Of a DNA stretch of 64,000 nucleotides, positions 53,883-64,000 are shown piece by piece. Source of the DNA: Tanypteryx hageni (lineage: Eukaryota; Arthropoda; Insecta; Odonata; Petaluridae). Numbering within the stretch: the stretch's first letter is position 1; the number at the start of each line of letters is the position of its first letter. The notes beneath the pieces were generated by a model that saw only the letters and a program-made list of their open reading frames with translations, made no database searches and was not told the origin of the DNA. The translations under genes were made by a program, and so were the position numbers. Location: the NCBI GenBank assembly GCA_028673005.1, contig CM054117.1:1798001-1862000 (forward strand). The letters run 5' to 3'.

Positions 53883-54625
53883 ACTAGTAGTTGGTGCTTG
53901 CATACTGCAAGCATTTCATCTCAACATAAAAAAACATTCATCATCTTTCATCATTACACATATATTTTTAATTCTAAATATTTCACCTCCGCAGCGATTT
54001 TCGTTTTTCCCACATGTAAAAATAATATTTTAAAACAATCCCCAAATGTTGCAATTTTAAAAATTTTACACTTTCTCCATTATGGGGTACTAATGCTACA
54101 CATTTTAGCCAAATTTTAAAGTTGTAGCACATATTGAAGTAAAATAATATTTTTCTAATTGTTTAAATTTAAATAATTTTTAACGGCCGCCGCAATTCAT
54201 ATATGTTAAAATTGAAGTGTTAATTAGTGCAAATTCACTAATCTGTAAATAATTTGAAAATTTCAGTTTCTTAGCTAGTCCCGTAGTACCTAAACAGTTA
54301 TCTATTTGTTTAAATTTTAAGAATTTTTAACTGCCAAACAAATTAAAATATCAAAATTTATATAATCCTTATTTCGTTTTTTTAAGAATTCTACTTATAA
54401 AAAAATTTCAGCTCCGTAGCACATTCGAAAATGCCTAATCTCTGAAAATTTGTTTTAACAATTGCAAATTTTTAGCGGCCGCAATGTTGCACTTTTTCAT
54501 GATTTTCGTTTTGTCTAGTCGGTTTTGCGCAAACTTCTACCTAATAAAAAAATTTCGAATCTCCAGCAAATCTGAAAGTGCCTAAACATTAGTATCCTCC
54601 TATATATATGTTATCATTATATATC
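53883..54625 (+). repeat. Repeat E, copy 7
   Basis: Full-length plus-strand copy, close in sequence to copy 6. The junction before it is TATATCGACGACTCTTACAG and AGGAGGATATAACAT. Confidence 0.9.
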
Positions 54626-54649
54626 GACTACTCTTACAGAGAAGGAGGA

Positions 54650-55336
54650 TATAGGAGTATACTAATGTTTCAGCACTTCCAGATCAGCTGAAGCTTCGAA
54701 ATTTTTTTTTTAGGTAGGATTTTGTGCAAAACCGGCTATAAAAAACGAAAATCTTGAAAACGTGTAACAATGCGGCCGCTAAAAATTCGCAATTGTTTAA
54801 ACAAATTTTCAAGGTTTATGTATTTCCGAATGTGCCACGGAAATGAAATTTTTTTATAAGTAGAATTCTTAAAAAAACGAAATAGGGATTATACAAATTT
54901 TGATATTTTAATTTGTTTGGCAGTTAAAAATTCTTAAAGCTTAAACAAATAGATAGCTGTTTTGGTACTACGGGATGAGCAAGGAAGCTGAATTTTTCAA
55001 ATTATCTACAGTATAGTAAATTTGCACAAATAAACTTTTCAATTTTATCACATATGAATTGCGGGGGCCGTTAAAAATTGCTACAAATTTGAAATTTGGC
55101 TAAAATGTGTAGCATTAGTAACCCATAATTGAGAAAGTGTAAAGTTTTAAAATTGCAACATTTGGGGATTGTTTTAAACTATTATTTTTACATGTGGGGA
55201 AAAACGAAAATCGCTGCTGTGGTGAAATCTTTAGAATTAAAAGAATATTTGTAATGGTGAAATGTCTGTCTGAAAAATGAATGTTTTTTCAAGGTAAGAT
55301 GAAATGCTTGCAGTATGCAAGCACCAATTACTAGTC
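54650..55336 (-). repeat. Repeat E, copy 8 (orientation switched)
   Basis: Minus-strand copy beginning GGAGTATACTAATGTTTCAG and ending TGCTTGCAGTATGCAAGCACC. The head-on turn between copy 7 and copy 8 is at ~54626-54649. It has a ~70-bp deletion after GGGGGCCGTTAAAAATTG relative to copy 9. Confidence 0.9.
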
Positions 55337-55377
55337 ATTATATATCGACGACTCTCACAGAGGAGGAGGAGGAGGAG

Positions 55378-56094
55378 GATATAGGAGGATACTAATGTTT
55401 AGGCACTTCCAGATGAACTGGAGATTCGAAATTTTTTTCTTAGGTAGGAGTTTGTGCAAAACCGACTAGAAAAAACGAAAATCATGAAAAAGTGCAACAA
55501 TGCGGCCACTAAAAATTTGCACAAATTTTCAGGGTTTAGGCATTTTCGAATGTGCTACGGAGATGAAATTTTTTTAAAAAGTAGAAATATTAAAAAAACG
55601 AAATACGGATTATACAAATTTTGATATTTTAATTTGTTTGGCACCTAAAAATTCTTAAAATTTAAACAAATAGATAACTGTTTAGGTACTACGGGATGAG
55701 CTAGGAAGCTGAAATTTTCAAATTATTTACAGATTAGTGAATTTGCACAAATAAACATTTCAATTATACCATATATGAATTCGGCGGCCGTTAAAAATTA
55801 TTTAAATTTAAAAAATTAGAAAAATATTATTTTACTTCTAGAAGTGCTATAACTTTAAAATTTGGCTAAAATGTGTAGCATCAGTACCCCATAATGAAGA
55901 AAGTGTAAAATTTTTAAAATTGCAACATTTGGAGATTGTTTTAAACTATTATTTTTACATATGGGAATAACGAAAATCGCTGCGTAGGTGAAATATTTAC
56001 AATTAAAAATATATGCGTTATGATGAAATAAAAATGAATGGTTTTTTATGTTGAGATGAAATGCTTGCAGTATGCAAGCACCAACTACTAGCAT
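55378..56094 (-). repeat. Repeat E, copy 9
   Basis: Full-length minus-strand copy from GGAGGATACTAATG to TGCTTGCAGTATGCAAGC near 56080. GAGGAGGAGGAGGAGGAT lies at the upstream junction (55362-55380), and TCCTCCTCCTCCTCCT at the downstream one. Confidence 0.9.
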
Positions 56095-56141
56095 GTTATA
56101 TCCTCCTCCTCCTCCTCTGTAAGGAACGTCGATATATAATG

Positions 56142-56188
56142 ATATATATATATATATATATATTATATATAATACATATATAATACAT
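56142..56188. repeat. TA-rich simple repeat
   Basis: TATATA dinucleotides with TAATACATA interruptions, just outside repeat E copy 9. Confidence 0.85.
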
Positions 56189-58254
56189 AAAATCCTTATA
56201 ATGTCCGTCCGTTGGTCCGCCGGAACGCTCTATAGAAATCCCCATAAGAGAACACTTAAAAATATCTTTTTTCATTTGCAGACTGTTTTTTTTGCAAAAT
56301 TAAATTAGAAGAAATTGACCTACGATCGTCGGAGTTGAACCATTTTATTAAAGAAAAATAAACAGATTCTTATTCTTATTCGAAATCGCTCAAGTTATAC
56401 GTTTAAATCACATTTATTGGAAAATTTTAAGCTTTTTAAAGATTTGTTGGCTCAAGCCTTATACAATATGCGTAAGGAAAGTTTGCTTTGAATGCTTTAG
56501 TACGAGAGAGAAGGCATCCCAATATTTTATAATTAAAATCGTGTTTTTAATAATTTCTTTTCAGTTAACTTCACATTGAAATTTTGGTAATTAACTATTT
56601 TTATTGTTATTTTTATAATTTTTTGCAGTGCATCTTATTATTTACCGGAGTTATAAATTCGCATCGCATATATGAATCACGCAAAAGCCATACTTTGACA
56701 TGCAGACCTTTTTCGTTTACACTTCAAAATATCTCAACTTAGTTACGTGAAGAAAAGAATTTAAATCTCATTCGTAAATCTCCAAAAATGACGTTTAAAT
56801 ACGATTTTTCTACGTTTTCACGCATTTTGTTTATATTGAGCCACTGTTGTCCCAATTGTTGAATTCCATTCTTGGCCTCATAATAAATGCACCAATTTAG
56901 TGCTTTAACACGGGCCAGACTTTTATACATGGGTATAACTAATTAACTGAATCTATTAAGTAATTAGAGGGAGGAAGGAAAGGAGAAGGGGAATTAGCAG
57001 AAACTGAGAAAGAGGAAGAGGATTTATATAGGATTTAAAGGAGCTGCAGTACAAAAATAATAATAATAAATAATAATTGATTATAAAAATGTTACACCAT
57101 TGAATCATGTGCCATTGCCAAATGGTGGGAATTCATAAAACTAAATATAGGTCACGTGATTTTCAATGGATTTCTTTAACTGATAATACAGCAAATATTT
57201 CGAACCAAATTTCAAATAGGAGTGAAAAATAACATTTTATGACATTTATTTAACGAATGTGATTTTTCTGAAAGATTTTCAAAACTAATATAGTTAAAAG
57301 AATAGTGCGATCTTAAAATATAGTTCAACTCATTGCAGTTCGTGTAAGTATTTAGTTAATAGTAAGTAAGTTACTAGGTACACATTTTTCCTTTGATGGT
57401 AAATTGACAGTTTGTTCACATTGTATCCTGTTTTTTACGAGTTAATAAGAGTAAAATAATTCATTTATTAAGTTAAATTCTATAGGTTTTATATGACTTA
57501 TAATTTGCTCAAATATTTCAAGTGAATTTCAGCTACTTCTTTATGCATTATATATTATTATTTCGATTTTCCTCTTATTTTCAGCAAATATCTGGATAAT
57601 CATTTGGCCTCTCTACTAATAATTACTTAAACAGTATAATTAAAACAAAGGTAACTTTCGAAAACACCGATTTGATTGTTCATGAAAGCCAAACCAGATC
57701 ATAGCAATATCTTACAGATTTTTCATATCAAAATCAAATGTCTTTGGAATATGTCTAAGATGATTTCATAGGAGAGAGAGAGAGAAGGAGAGAGGAAAAA
57801 AGGAAAGAGAGGGACAAAGGGAGAGAGAGGGAGTAAGAAACAAAATTAAATGTCACATAAATTAAAAATTGCTTTGAACCTATTAAAATTGTATAGTGTA
57901 ATGGATTTCTTTGCCGTACAATTTCTATTCGCTCAAAACAATTTTTACTCTCTGTAACATTCAATTATGAGGATTTTATATTTATTGTTTACGTTTTAGT
58001 GCATATACTAGTTGGTTTCATTAATTTTTTACTTTAATTAATACTTACTTCACGCATACCTGTCATATTTGACGGGTAATTACGCCAGTAATTTTAATAA
58101 AAGCCTAGACGGTGGGGTTTGCGTGCAACGCTGACGTCATCAATGGCACTTTTGAACGCGTTTTCAAAAAATTTCTCGATAAGATGGAAGATTGAAATTT
58201 CGCAGAAATGTTTGATTCAAATATAAAAATGAAATGACTAAAACAAATACGGAA
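56189..58254. other. No gene recognised
   Basis: AT-rich sequence with a purine-rich GAGAGA patch at ~57772-57836. The minus-strand frame at 56739-56930 shows no family features. Confidence 0.4.
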
Positions 58255-58290
58255 CAATTAGGGGTGTATACGGGTTTCCCGTGGTACAGA

Positions 58291-59260
58291 AGTGCTTTTC
58301 GTCAAATTAGCCTTAGTACAATCTTTAACAAATGTAATAGTTTTGAAATGAGAAAATAATATTTCCTTGTATTGAGGCAACCCTGCTCTTTAGATCCGTT
58401 TTTAATATGTTAATTTCGTTTTGCCATTCTATACTCGCCTTATAAACAAAATTTCTTTGCAATCCGTTCACCCAATGCCTTCGAAATTAATAGTTACAGA
58501 CAAATACTAAGTTTGATATTGTGGTAGCTCTGTTTGGTTGACCCGGTTGATATATGATATTTTGGTTATTTTTTATATGAAGATTATATATACTATATTT
58601 GGTTAAAATCCAGTAGGTCAGTTCTCTAGAAATGCGATTAATAGAAATATTATTTCGCTTTTTACTGTGGTAGCCCTGCTCTTTATCTCCGCTTTTAACA
58701 TCTTGATTTCATTATGATATTATGAACCGATCTTACATCCAAAATATAGTTGAAATCCGTCCCGCTAATTTCCTTCAAATCCATTGTTACTGAAAGAGTT
58801 TAATTTGTAATTGTGGCACTACTGTTTGGCTGATCCGTTGCAAATATGCTATTATGGTTTAGTATATGTGTGTACATTTTAAATATTGAATTTGGTTAAA
58901 ATTGATGAGGAATTGTTTAACACAAATTCTTGTTATTGTGACAGCCCTGATTTCCATACCTACACTAAAATAGTGATTTTGTTTTTCTATGTTGCACACC
59001 TCCTTCATATAAAATTTTGCTAAAATCGGTTCGGCCAATTTCTTCCAAATTCATAATTACCGAAAAGATAACTTTGCAACTGTGGCACCCCTGCTGAGTC
59101 GATCCGGTCCAAATACGCCATTTTTGTCATTAATTTACGTATATATTCTACGTACTAAATTTAGTTGAAATCGGTTCAGCAAATTTTTTCCTCATGTATG
59201 GGCATGGACGGACGGACATCACGAAGATGATAGTGCTTTTCAGCAATGACGAAAAGCACT
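58291..59260 (+). repeat. Dispersed single copy of the ~1-kb unit
   Basis: A 970-bp copy of the unit tandemly repeated at 46.8-50.9 kb, ~7.4 kb away. The left end AGTGCTTTTCGTCA (58291-58304) and right end TGACGAAAAGCACT (59247-59260) are exact reverse complements. The upstream spacer GGGTTTCCCGTGGTACAGA is also kept. Near the right end AGTGCTTTT (59232-59240) and AAAAGCACT form a hairpin. It shows the unit can exist outside the array, so it is probably mobile. Confidence 0.9.
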
Positions 59261-59874
59261 AAAAAGACCTGGGTTCGACTCAAGGGGGGCGATTACCATT
59301 TCCCGTAAGATAACACGTCAAAATCGACATTTTAAATTGCAGGCTTTTATTCTTTTCTAAATTAAAATTAGAAAAAGTTGACGTATCTACGATTTTCGAA
59401 TTTAAGCTGTTTTACAAAAATTAATTAAGTTTTTTATTCTATTCATCTTTTTTCCGCCTACCGTTCGAAATTTCACATATTAAACATTTAAATCGCATAT
59501 TTTGTGAAAATATCGGCTTTTAAACTGGTTGTTTCCTTGCCGACCACGTCATTGTTAAACTTCGAGAATCAATTGTTTTACAACCCGCATACGTGTAATA
59601 TATACGACTGAATAGATTGTCTTAAATTATCGTAGGATTTTTCGCGAAAATACGTAATCCTAATGGGAGTGTGATTTTGTTTGGATTCTTTTGCTTATCT
59701 AAACGACTGTATAGATGTAGAGTAAGAGAGAGTGGGATGTGGGTAGGGAGATAGGAAGGAAGAGATATAGAATGGAAGGTACATAGAGAGTAAGGGATGC
59801 ATAGAATTTGAAAAGGATGGAAGGAAAGAGGTAAAGAGTGAGGCAGAGAAAAAGAGGGAGAGCTATGGATGGAT
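59261..59874. other. No gene; purine-rich patch
   Basis: Unassigned sequence. On the plus strand ~59710-59870 is G/A-rich; it runs on from the C-terminal end of the mariner-type transposase as C/T-rich text on the minus strand. Confidence 0.45.
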
Positions 59875-60884
59875 GTCATAACACGCTGTAGGATTTCGTT
59901 GGGGATTCCTCGAAAATACTCCTGAATTCGCCGTTTAAAACTGTCAATGTTGGCAGGACGTGTCTCGTAGACCTTGATTTTAAGGTAGCCCCAAAGAAAG
60001 TAATCCGGTGCCGAAAGATAAGGCGATCGGGGGAGGGGGCAGTTGATGTCTCCGAAACGAGAGATGAGTCTGCCAGGAAACATCTCCCTGAGAACTGCCA
60101 CTGAAATTCGTGTTGTGTGAGCAGTGGCTCAATCTTGCTGAAACCAAAATGAATTAAGTTGACGAGGATTTAACTCGTTACGCAGAAATGTTTCCAGCAT
60201 GACTGTGTACCGCTCAGCGATGACTGTTACACTACGTCCTTCCTCGTTTTCAAAGAAATAGGCGGCAATTATGCCACTGGAAGAAATTGCACACCACACT
60301 ATCACTTTTGCTGAATGCAGAGGACGTTGGTGAAGTTCATTTGGATTGTTTGACGCCCAGTAACGACAATTATGCTTATTTACACAACCAGACATGTGGA
60401 TGTGGACCTCATCTGACATCAGTAATGTATTCACTATATCTCGATTGTTATTCACTAAGTCCAAGAAGTGATCGCAAAACTGAAGTCGGTTCACCTTGTC
60501 CTGTTCACTAAATTCATGAACAACTTGGATTTTGTAGGGATGGTGATGCAGATCTTTGTGCAGAATTCGGCGAACGCTACTGTCCTTTAAAGCAAGTGCG
60601 AGAGCACTTTACCTGACCTGTGAGGACTTCGCAACATGGCGTCCCTTACCCGATTCGCATTTTCAGGCGTACGAACCGAACGTGGACGTGCTTGTGCTTT
60701 ACTGTCCTTCACTCATCATTCTTGACGCCATTTCTATACCCACAATAGCAGAGTATTGCGGCTAGGTGCATCACGTCTTTGAAACTGTAATCAGAAAACA
60801 CGCTGTGTCGCTGTAATTGAGTCTGTTTCGATAATGTGTTCCACTGCCGCAATGCGGTGTTGCACTGACCAGCGCTCCATCTCA
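59875..60884 (-). pseudogene. Dead Tc1/mariner-superfamily transposase
   Basis: Minus-strand reading. It starts near MERWSVQHRIAAVEHI (60884 downward), where several stops break the DNA-binding part. The catalytic domain is well preserved at 60494-59880. The first Asp is in LLMSDEVHIHMSG, followed by VNKHNCRYWASNNP. Then come KVIVWCAISSSGI and WFQQD (second Asp, ~60130). The Gly codon after WFQQD is TGA, a stop that splits the frame. The third acidic box RSPDLS of relatives reads RSPYLS, with Asp changed to Tyr at 60018-60020. APDYFLWGYLK follows, then KRRIQEYFRGIPNEILQRVM. The protein would have cut and pasted its element at TA sites. This copy cannot work. I did not find its terminal repeats. 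Confidence 0.9.
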
Positions 60885-62171
60885 ACTAAACTCCGAACAG
60901 CACTGTATACGATGACTATTAGTATGGAAGCCCCGCATAGTGGGCAAACCGGTTATTAAATTTCAAAAACCGTTATATATAATTTTATTTCCGAATTCTG
61001 ATTCCTCAAAGCGCCCAAAAAGTGTAAGCAGTGCTGGTCGGGGATACAACACGCGCCTTTCTGCATGGTACACTGCGACTTAGCCTCTAAAAATACTGAT
61101 AATTGCATTCAAGGCAATGATATGTTTGATAGTACCAATGGGCATAACAAGGTGAGAAGAAGCGAATGCGTAGTAGGTCGTCAGCAGAGTAGTTGCCATC
61201 GGCGACGGGAAACCGATGGTAGTTTCTCTTTTGGAGTTGATTTCGTGGAATCCATGTTGATTTAGTTGTTGTTTTCAGCTTTTGGATTAGATTCTCGACT
61301 CTTTTGCAGAGCAGGGTATTCGAAGGAAGAATACGAAAGGGAATGAGGTGGCATAATGGAAAGAAATAACAGAGGAGAAAAAAAATTGGATTTTGAAGGA
61401 AGGATGCGGCACTCAACGCAAACTGAAAAGTAATGGGAAACGAGGCACAAAAACAAAGGGAGTGGAGTCAGCTGGAGGGGAAGGGATGAAGCGGATATTT
61501 CTCCTATCGACTTGCTCATTCGCTCCACTCTTGTTTTTTTTGTCGAAATACGCCGAAAAATTCTCCGCTTCGCGAAGCATTCTACCCCTTCCATAGGTAG
61601 TACTTATCGCCGAGTCCTTTTTGTCGGATACCGTGTCCGCTCATATCTCTGCATCTCCGATGCTCCGCTCTTTCCCCTCTCTGCTTCTCCCTCCCCTCTC
61701 CAACAACCCCGCTGCTTCATCCGGGCTTATTTTACGGCCTATTTTCCTCGACGCTATGCACCCCTCCCAATCTCGGTGCACTGCCCGTAAAGTGACACGA
61801 GTCATAAACATGTGTAAATTACTCGAAGCCCCCCTCTCGTTCAATCCGTCCGTATCCCGTTCTCTCGTCATCTCCCTACCTTCTCTCTCTTCCATCCCCT
61901 CTCTCCCCCACTCTCTCCTCGATCCATTTTCTATACATTATTCGCCTCCATTTTTCTCTCCTCTACCCTTCCCTGTCTATAGGAAAGATATATATTTCCC
62001 ATTGCGAATATTTTGTGCTTCGAAGCAGACACGCTACAATATCTTAACCTCTTCAAAATATCTTGCCGCAGCTCTGCTATTCATGATCAAAAATTTTATG
62101 GCGCCACGAGTCTGGCTCCTACCTCTGAAAATTATTTATGGAAGTAAGGTCATGTATATATTAGAAAGAAC
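60885..62171. other. No gene recognised
   Basis: Frames on both strands at 61087-61596 and 61512-62274 overlap and show no domain. A C/T-rich patch lies at ~61660-61980. I cannot assign this stretch. Confidence 0.4.
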
Positions 62172-62370
62172 TACAGTCAACTTCGGTTATGCCGACCTCG
62201 GTTATGACGGATCTCCGGATATGACGGATTTTTTTTTCATTCCCCGACCATTTTACTATGCTTTATCACTGTAATTACCTCGGTTATACCGGTCTTCCGT
62301 ATATCGGATCTTCGGCTATAACGGATTTCTACGGCATTCTCTCGCAATAATTTTCCTCGGCTATAACGTT
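62172..62370 (+). mobile_element. Tigger/pogo-type element end (one terminus)
   Basis: TA (62172-62173) followed by CAGTCAACTTCGGTTATGCC and several CGGNTATNNCGGAT-type repeats (CGGTTATGACGGAT, CGGATATGACGGAT, CGGTTATACCGG, CGGCTATAACGGAT). Arrays of this motif at the ends are typical of Tigger-like elements. No matching inverted end is visible downstream, so it may be a fragment or a short deletion derivative. Confidence 0.6.
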
Positions 62371-62380
62371 TTTGACACAG

Positions 62381-62724
62381 GAGTCGTGGAATTTTCCCGC
62401 ATCCCTCTTCTCTGGCCTGGCACACCGACCTCCTCCTCCCTCGTCCCGCTTTCGTGCAGCCTCGCGCTCCGCTACTCTGGCGCCTGCGGAGGGCCGAAAT
62501 GAATACGACGATACGGGCCATAACAACAATGGCGACATCCATCGAGAAATTCTCGGGCTTCGCCAGAACACCTTGGAGGCGCAGGCCCTCGCTTCCCGAG
62601 CACCTCCCGCCTCCATATCGGCTCCCGCGCGCGTTACGTGCGACGCGGGAGTAAATACGGAAAATATCACGCGAAATAGAGAGAGTAAGTTAGCGGAATG
62701 GACCAGCCGCTTCTCCAGCAGAAC
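62381..62724 (+). CDS. Candidate host-gene exon (unrecognised protein)
   Basis: A locally GC- and CpG-rich block in an AT-rich window. The plus-strand frame is open throughout and reads as balanced protein in its second half (RNEYDDTGHNNNGDIHREIL, then VTCDAGVNTENITRNRES and KLAEWTSRFSSRT). It is preceded by an acceptor-like TTTTTGACACAG ending at 62380 and followed by a good donor, AAC/GTGAGT at 62725. The exon would be 344 nt, so the next exon would begin out of phase. The frame's stop codon lies in the donor itself. I do not recognise the protein. Other frames are also open here because of GC content, so this is a candidate only. Confidence 0.3.
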
Positions 62725-62730
62725 GTGAGT

Positions 62731-63481
62731 TGTGTCCCCCGGAGAAGAGACAATTAAGCTGTCGGAGTGCGCCGCACACGTCTCATGTATAGATACCGTT
62801 TACCTATGGTACTTACTTAAACTCAAGTGCAAGATGAGATTTTAATTTAATGGAATAAATGATAAATGAAATGCATATGTAATAACGATACATACGCTAG
62901 ACTACTTTTCTTCTGCAACTCATTTTTTTTCGTACATAACGATTTTGATCGATACAGCAATATCAAACTTCCTCTGTTCTGCTATCCATCATTTCTTTCT
63001 CTAGTTGTGGCCATCTAAGACCAAGCTTACGAAGACTTTGTTTCTCTTTTCTCGTCCGATTCAGTTTTTCCTCATTTTCTTCATTCACGGATTATTTTTT
63101 CTGTTGGAGGTGGACCCAAATGACGTGCTTATGCTCAGTTTCCCTGCGTTTTTGCATATTGAATCACCTGAAGCTTATAGGTAACAGTGTAGGCATATCT
63201 TTTCATTCTTGTAGCCATTGCCATCTCAATATACGTAACGTTATTTATCCTAGATATGTATGAAATATTTATGATATCTACACGAATTCTACTGTTCTGT
63301 GGCATTAATCGCGATATTCAACTGGCTCATAAGGAATTAAAACATCGCAAACGCGCCGAAGTTGTAATCACTGTCAGCGGACATGTATTAAATCGTATTA
63401 ATGAAAATTCGTCCTCGGAATTCACGTTGCATGAGGTATTGTTGCATATATTAACAAAATTTTCACTATTAATTATGAATA
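62731..63481. other. No gene recognised
   Basis: AT-rich sequence downstream of the candidate exon. If the donor is real, this would be intron. Confidence 0.4.
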
Positions 63482-63816
63482 CAGGTTCACAATCCCTTAT
63501 CCGAAACCCTTGGGGCCGGATGTGTTTCGGGATTCGGAATTATTCTGATTTCAGAACGGTAGTACGGTACATGCACCATGTATTACGGCAACACTTGTGT
63601 AATGTATTACGCAACTATGCAACTATGTATATAGTATAATTTGGGTTATTGCAACATTGTATTACAGTGGCCCATCTATAATAGAGTACAATATAAGTAT
63701 CTTATCTATGCAACTGACGCCTCTGACCTGCCTGGGTCATGTCTTGCACACGAGTGACTCTCCAAGAAAATATTTTCGGTTTTCAGAGCATTTTTGGATA
63801 AGGAATTGTGGACCTG
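63482..63816. mobile_element. TA-flanked short inverted-repeat element (Tc1/mariner-type MITE)
   Basis: 335 bp between TA at 63480-63481 and TA at 63817-63818. The left end CAGGTTCACAATCCCTTATC and right end (reverse complement) CAGGTCCACAATTCCTTATC continue as CGAAA and CAAAA, giving ~25-bp terminal repeats with few mismatches. The CTTATCCGAAA and GTGTTTCGGGATTCGGAATT text resembles Tigger-like short elements. No transposase inside. Confidence 0.75.
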
Positions 63817-64000
63817 TAATATATATTTTAATATTTTTGCGATCTATGATTGCCAATTATTCCATTTTGTGGATGTGTTGGATGTGTTCGTTAGTGTAAG
63901 TATTGAGAACAGTAATAATCTTATCTAGGGCGTTTAAGACGGAAGCTGATTTTGGGGGTCATTTTTCTGAAAATCGTTTTAGTGTTACTTATCATAGAAC
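63817..64000. other. Window end, nothing recognised
   Basis: AT-rich sequence with no supported feature. Confidence 0.5.

Noticed and set aside
53145..54119. Similar small frames in several repeat E copies (for example FHHYKYSF text)
   Set aside because: They recur only because the DNA repeats; frames start and end at different places in each copy and no family is recognisable.

Overview
This is a transposon-dense, AT-rich eukaryotic window, most likely from an arthropod and probably an insect. No bacterial features are present: there are no operons, ribosome binding sites or CRISPR arrays. The inference rests on the element types: RTE-like endonuclease/reverse transcriptase copies, Penelope-like elements, hAT, pogo/Tigger, piggyBac and mariner remnants, 13-bp target-site duplications, and long (TA)n and (CT)n microsatellites. 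I cannot name the species. No intact host gene is certain. The best host candidate is a GC-rich exon-like block near 62.4 kb.

Layout. 0-5 kb: a pogo/Tigger transposase scrap, a dispersed repeat (partner at 20.2 kb) and a decayed LINE. 5-12 kb: a 5'-truncated Penelope-like element with reverse transcriptase and GIY-YIG endonuclease, an RTE-like LINE, and an AT-rich dispersed repeat here called repeat E. One E copy carries a tRNA-Ala-like insertion with its own target-site duplication. 12-19.5 kb: a dead hAT transposase with a short hAT element nested in it, then two minus-strand LINE segments. One of these holds a palindromic insertion with two hammerhead-ribozyme-like motifs. 20-29 kb: mostly unassigned sequence with pyrimidine-rich minisatellites and a second tRNA-Ala-like insertion. 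30-33.3 kb: a LINE whose 5' part is inverted against its 3' part, then a piggyBac-type short element. 35-38 kb: a pogo-like element interrupted by repeat E, then a 235-bp palindrome. 39-46 kb: more pyrimidine minisatellites and a minus-strand LINE tail. 46.8-50.9 kb: four tandem ~1-kb units, each built from about six ~145-bp sub-repeats. 51-56 kb: nested palindromes with a second hammerhead-like insertion, a Penelope tail and five repeat E copies whose orientation flips in the middle. 58-64 kb: a lone copy of the ~1-kb unit, a dead mariner-type transposase, a Tigger-type end, the candidate host exon and a TA-flanked short element.

How they relate. The coding matter is almost all reverse transcriptase, endonuclease or transposase, and nearly every copy is truncated, frameshifted or interrupted. 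The most interesting recurring theme is a set of inverted-repeat insertions that place the motif CTGANGA, one extra base, a short stem and GANA in mirror-image pairs. This is hammerhead-like and links the palindromes to the Penelope-like element at 5.8 kb. The ~1-kb tandem unit and the tRNA-Ala-like insertions are the next most distinctive families.
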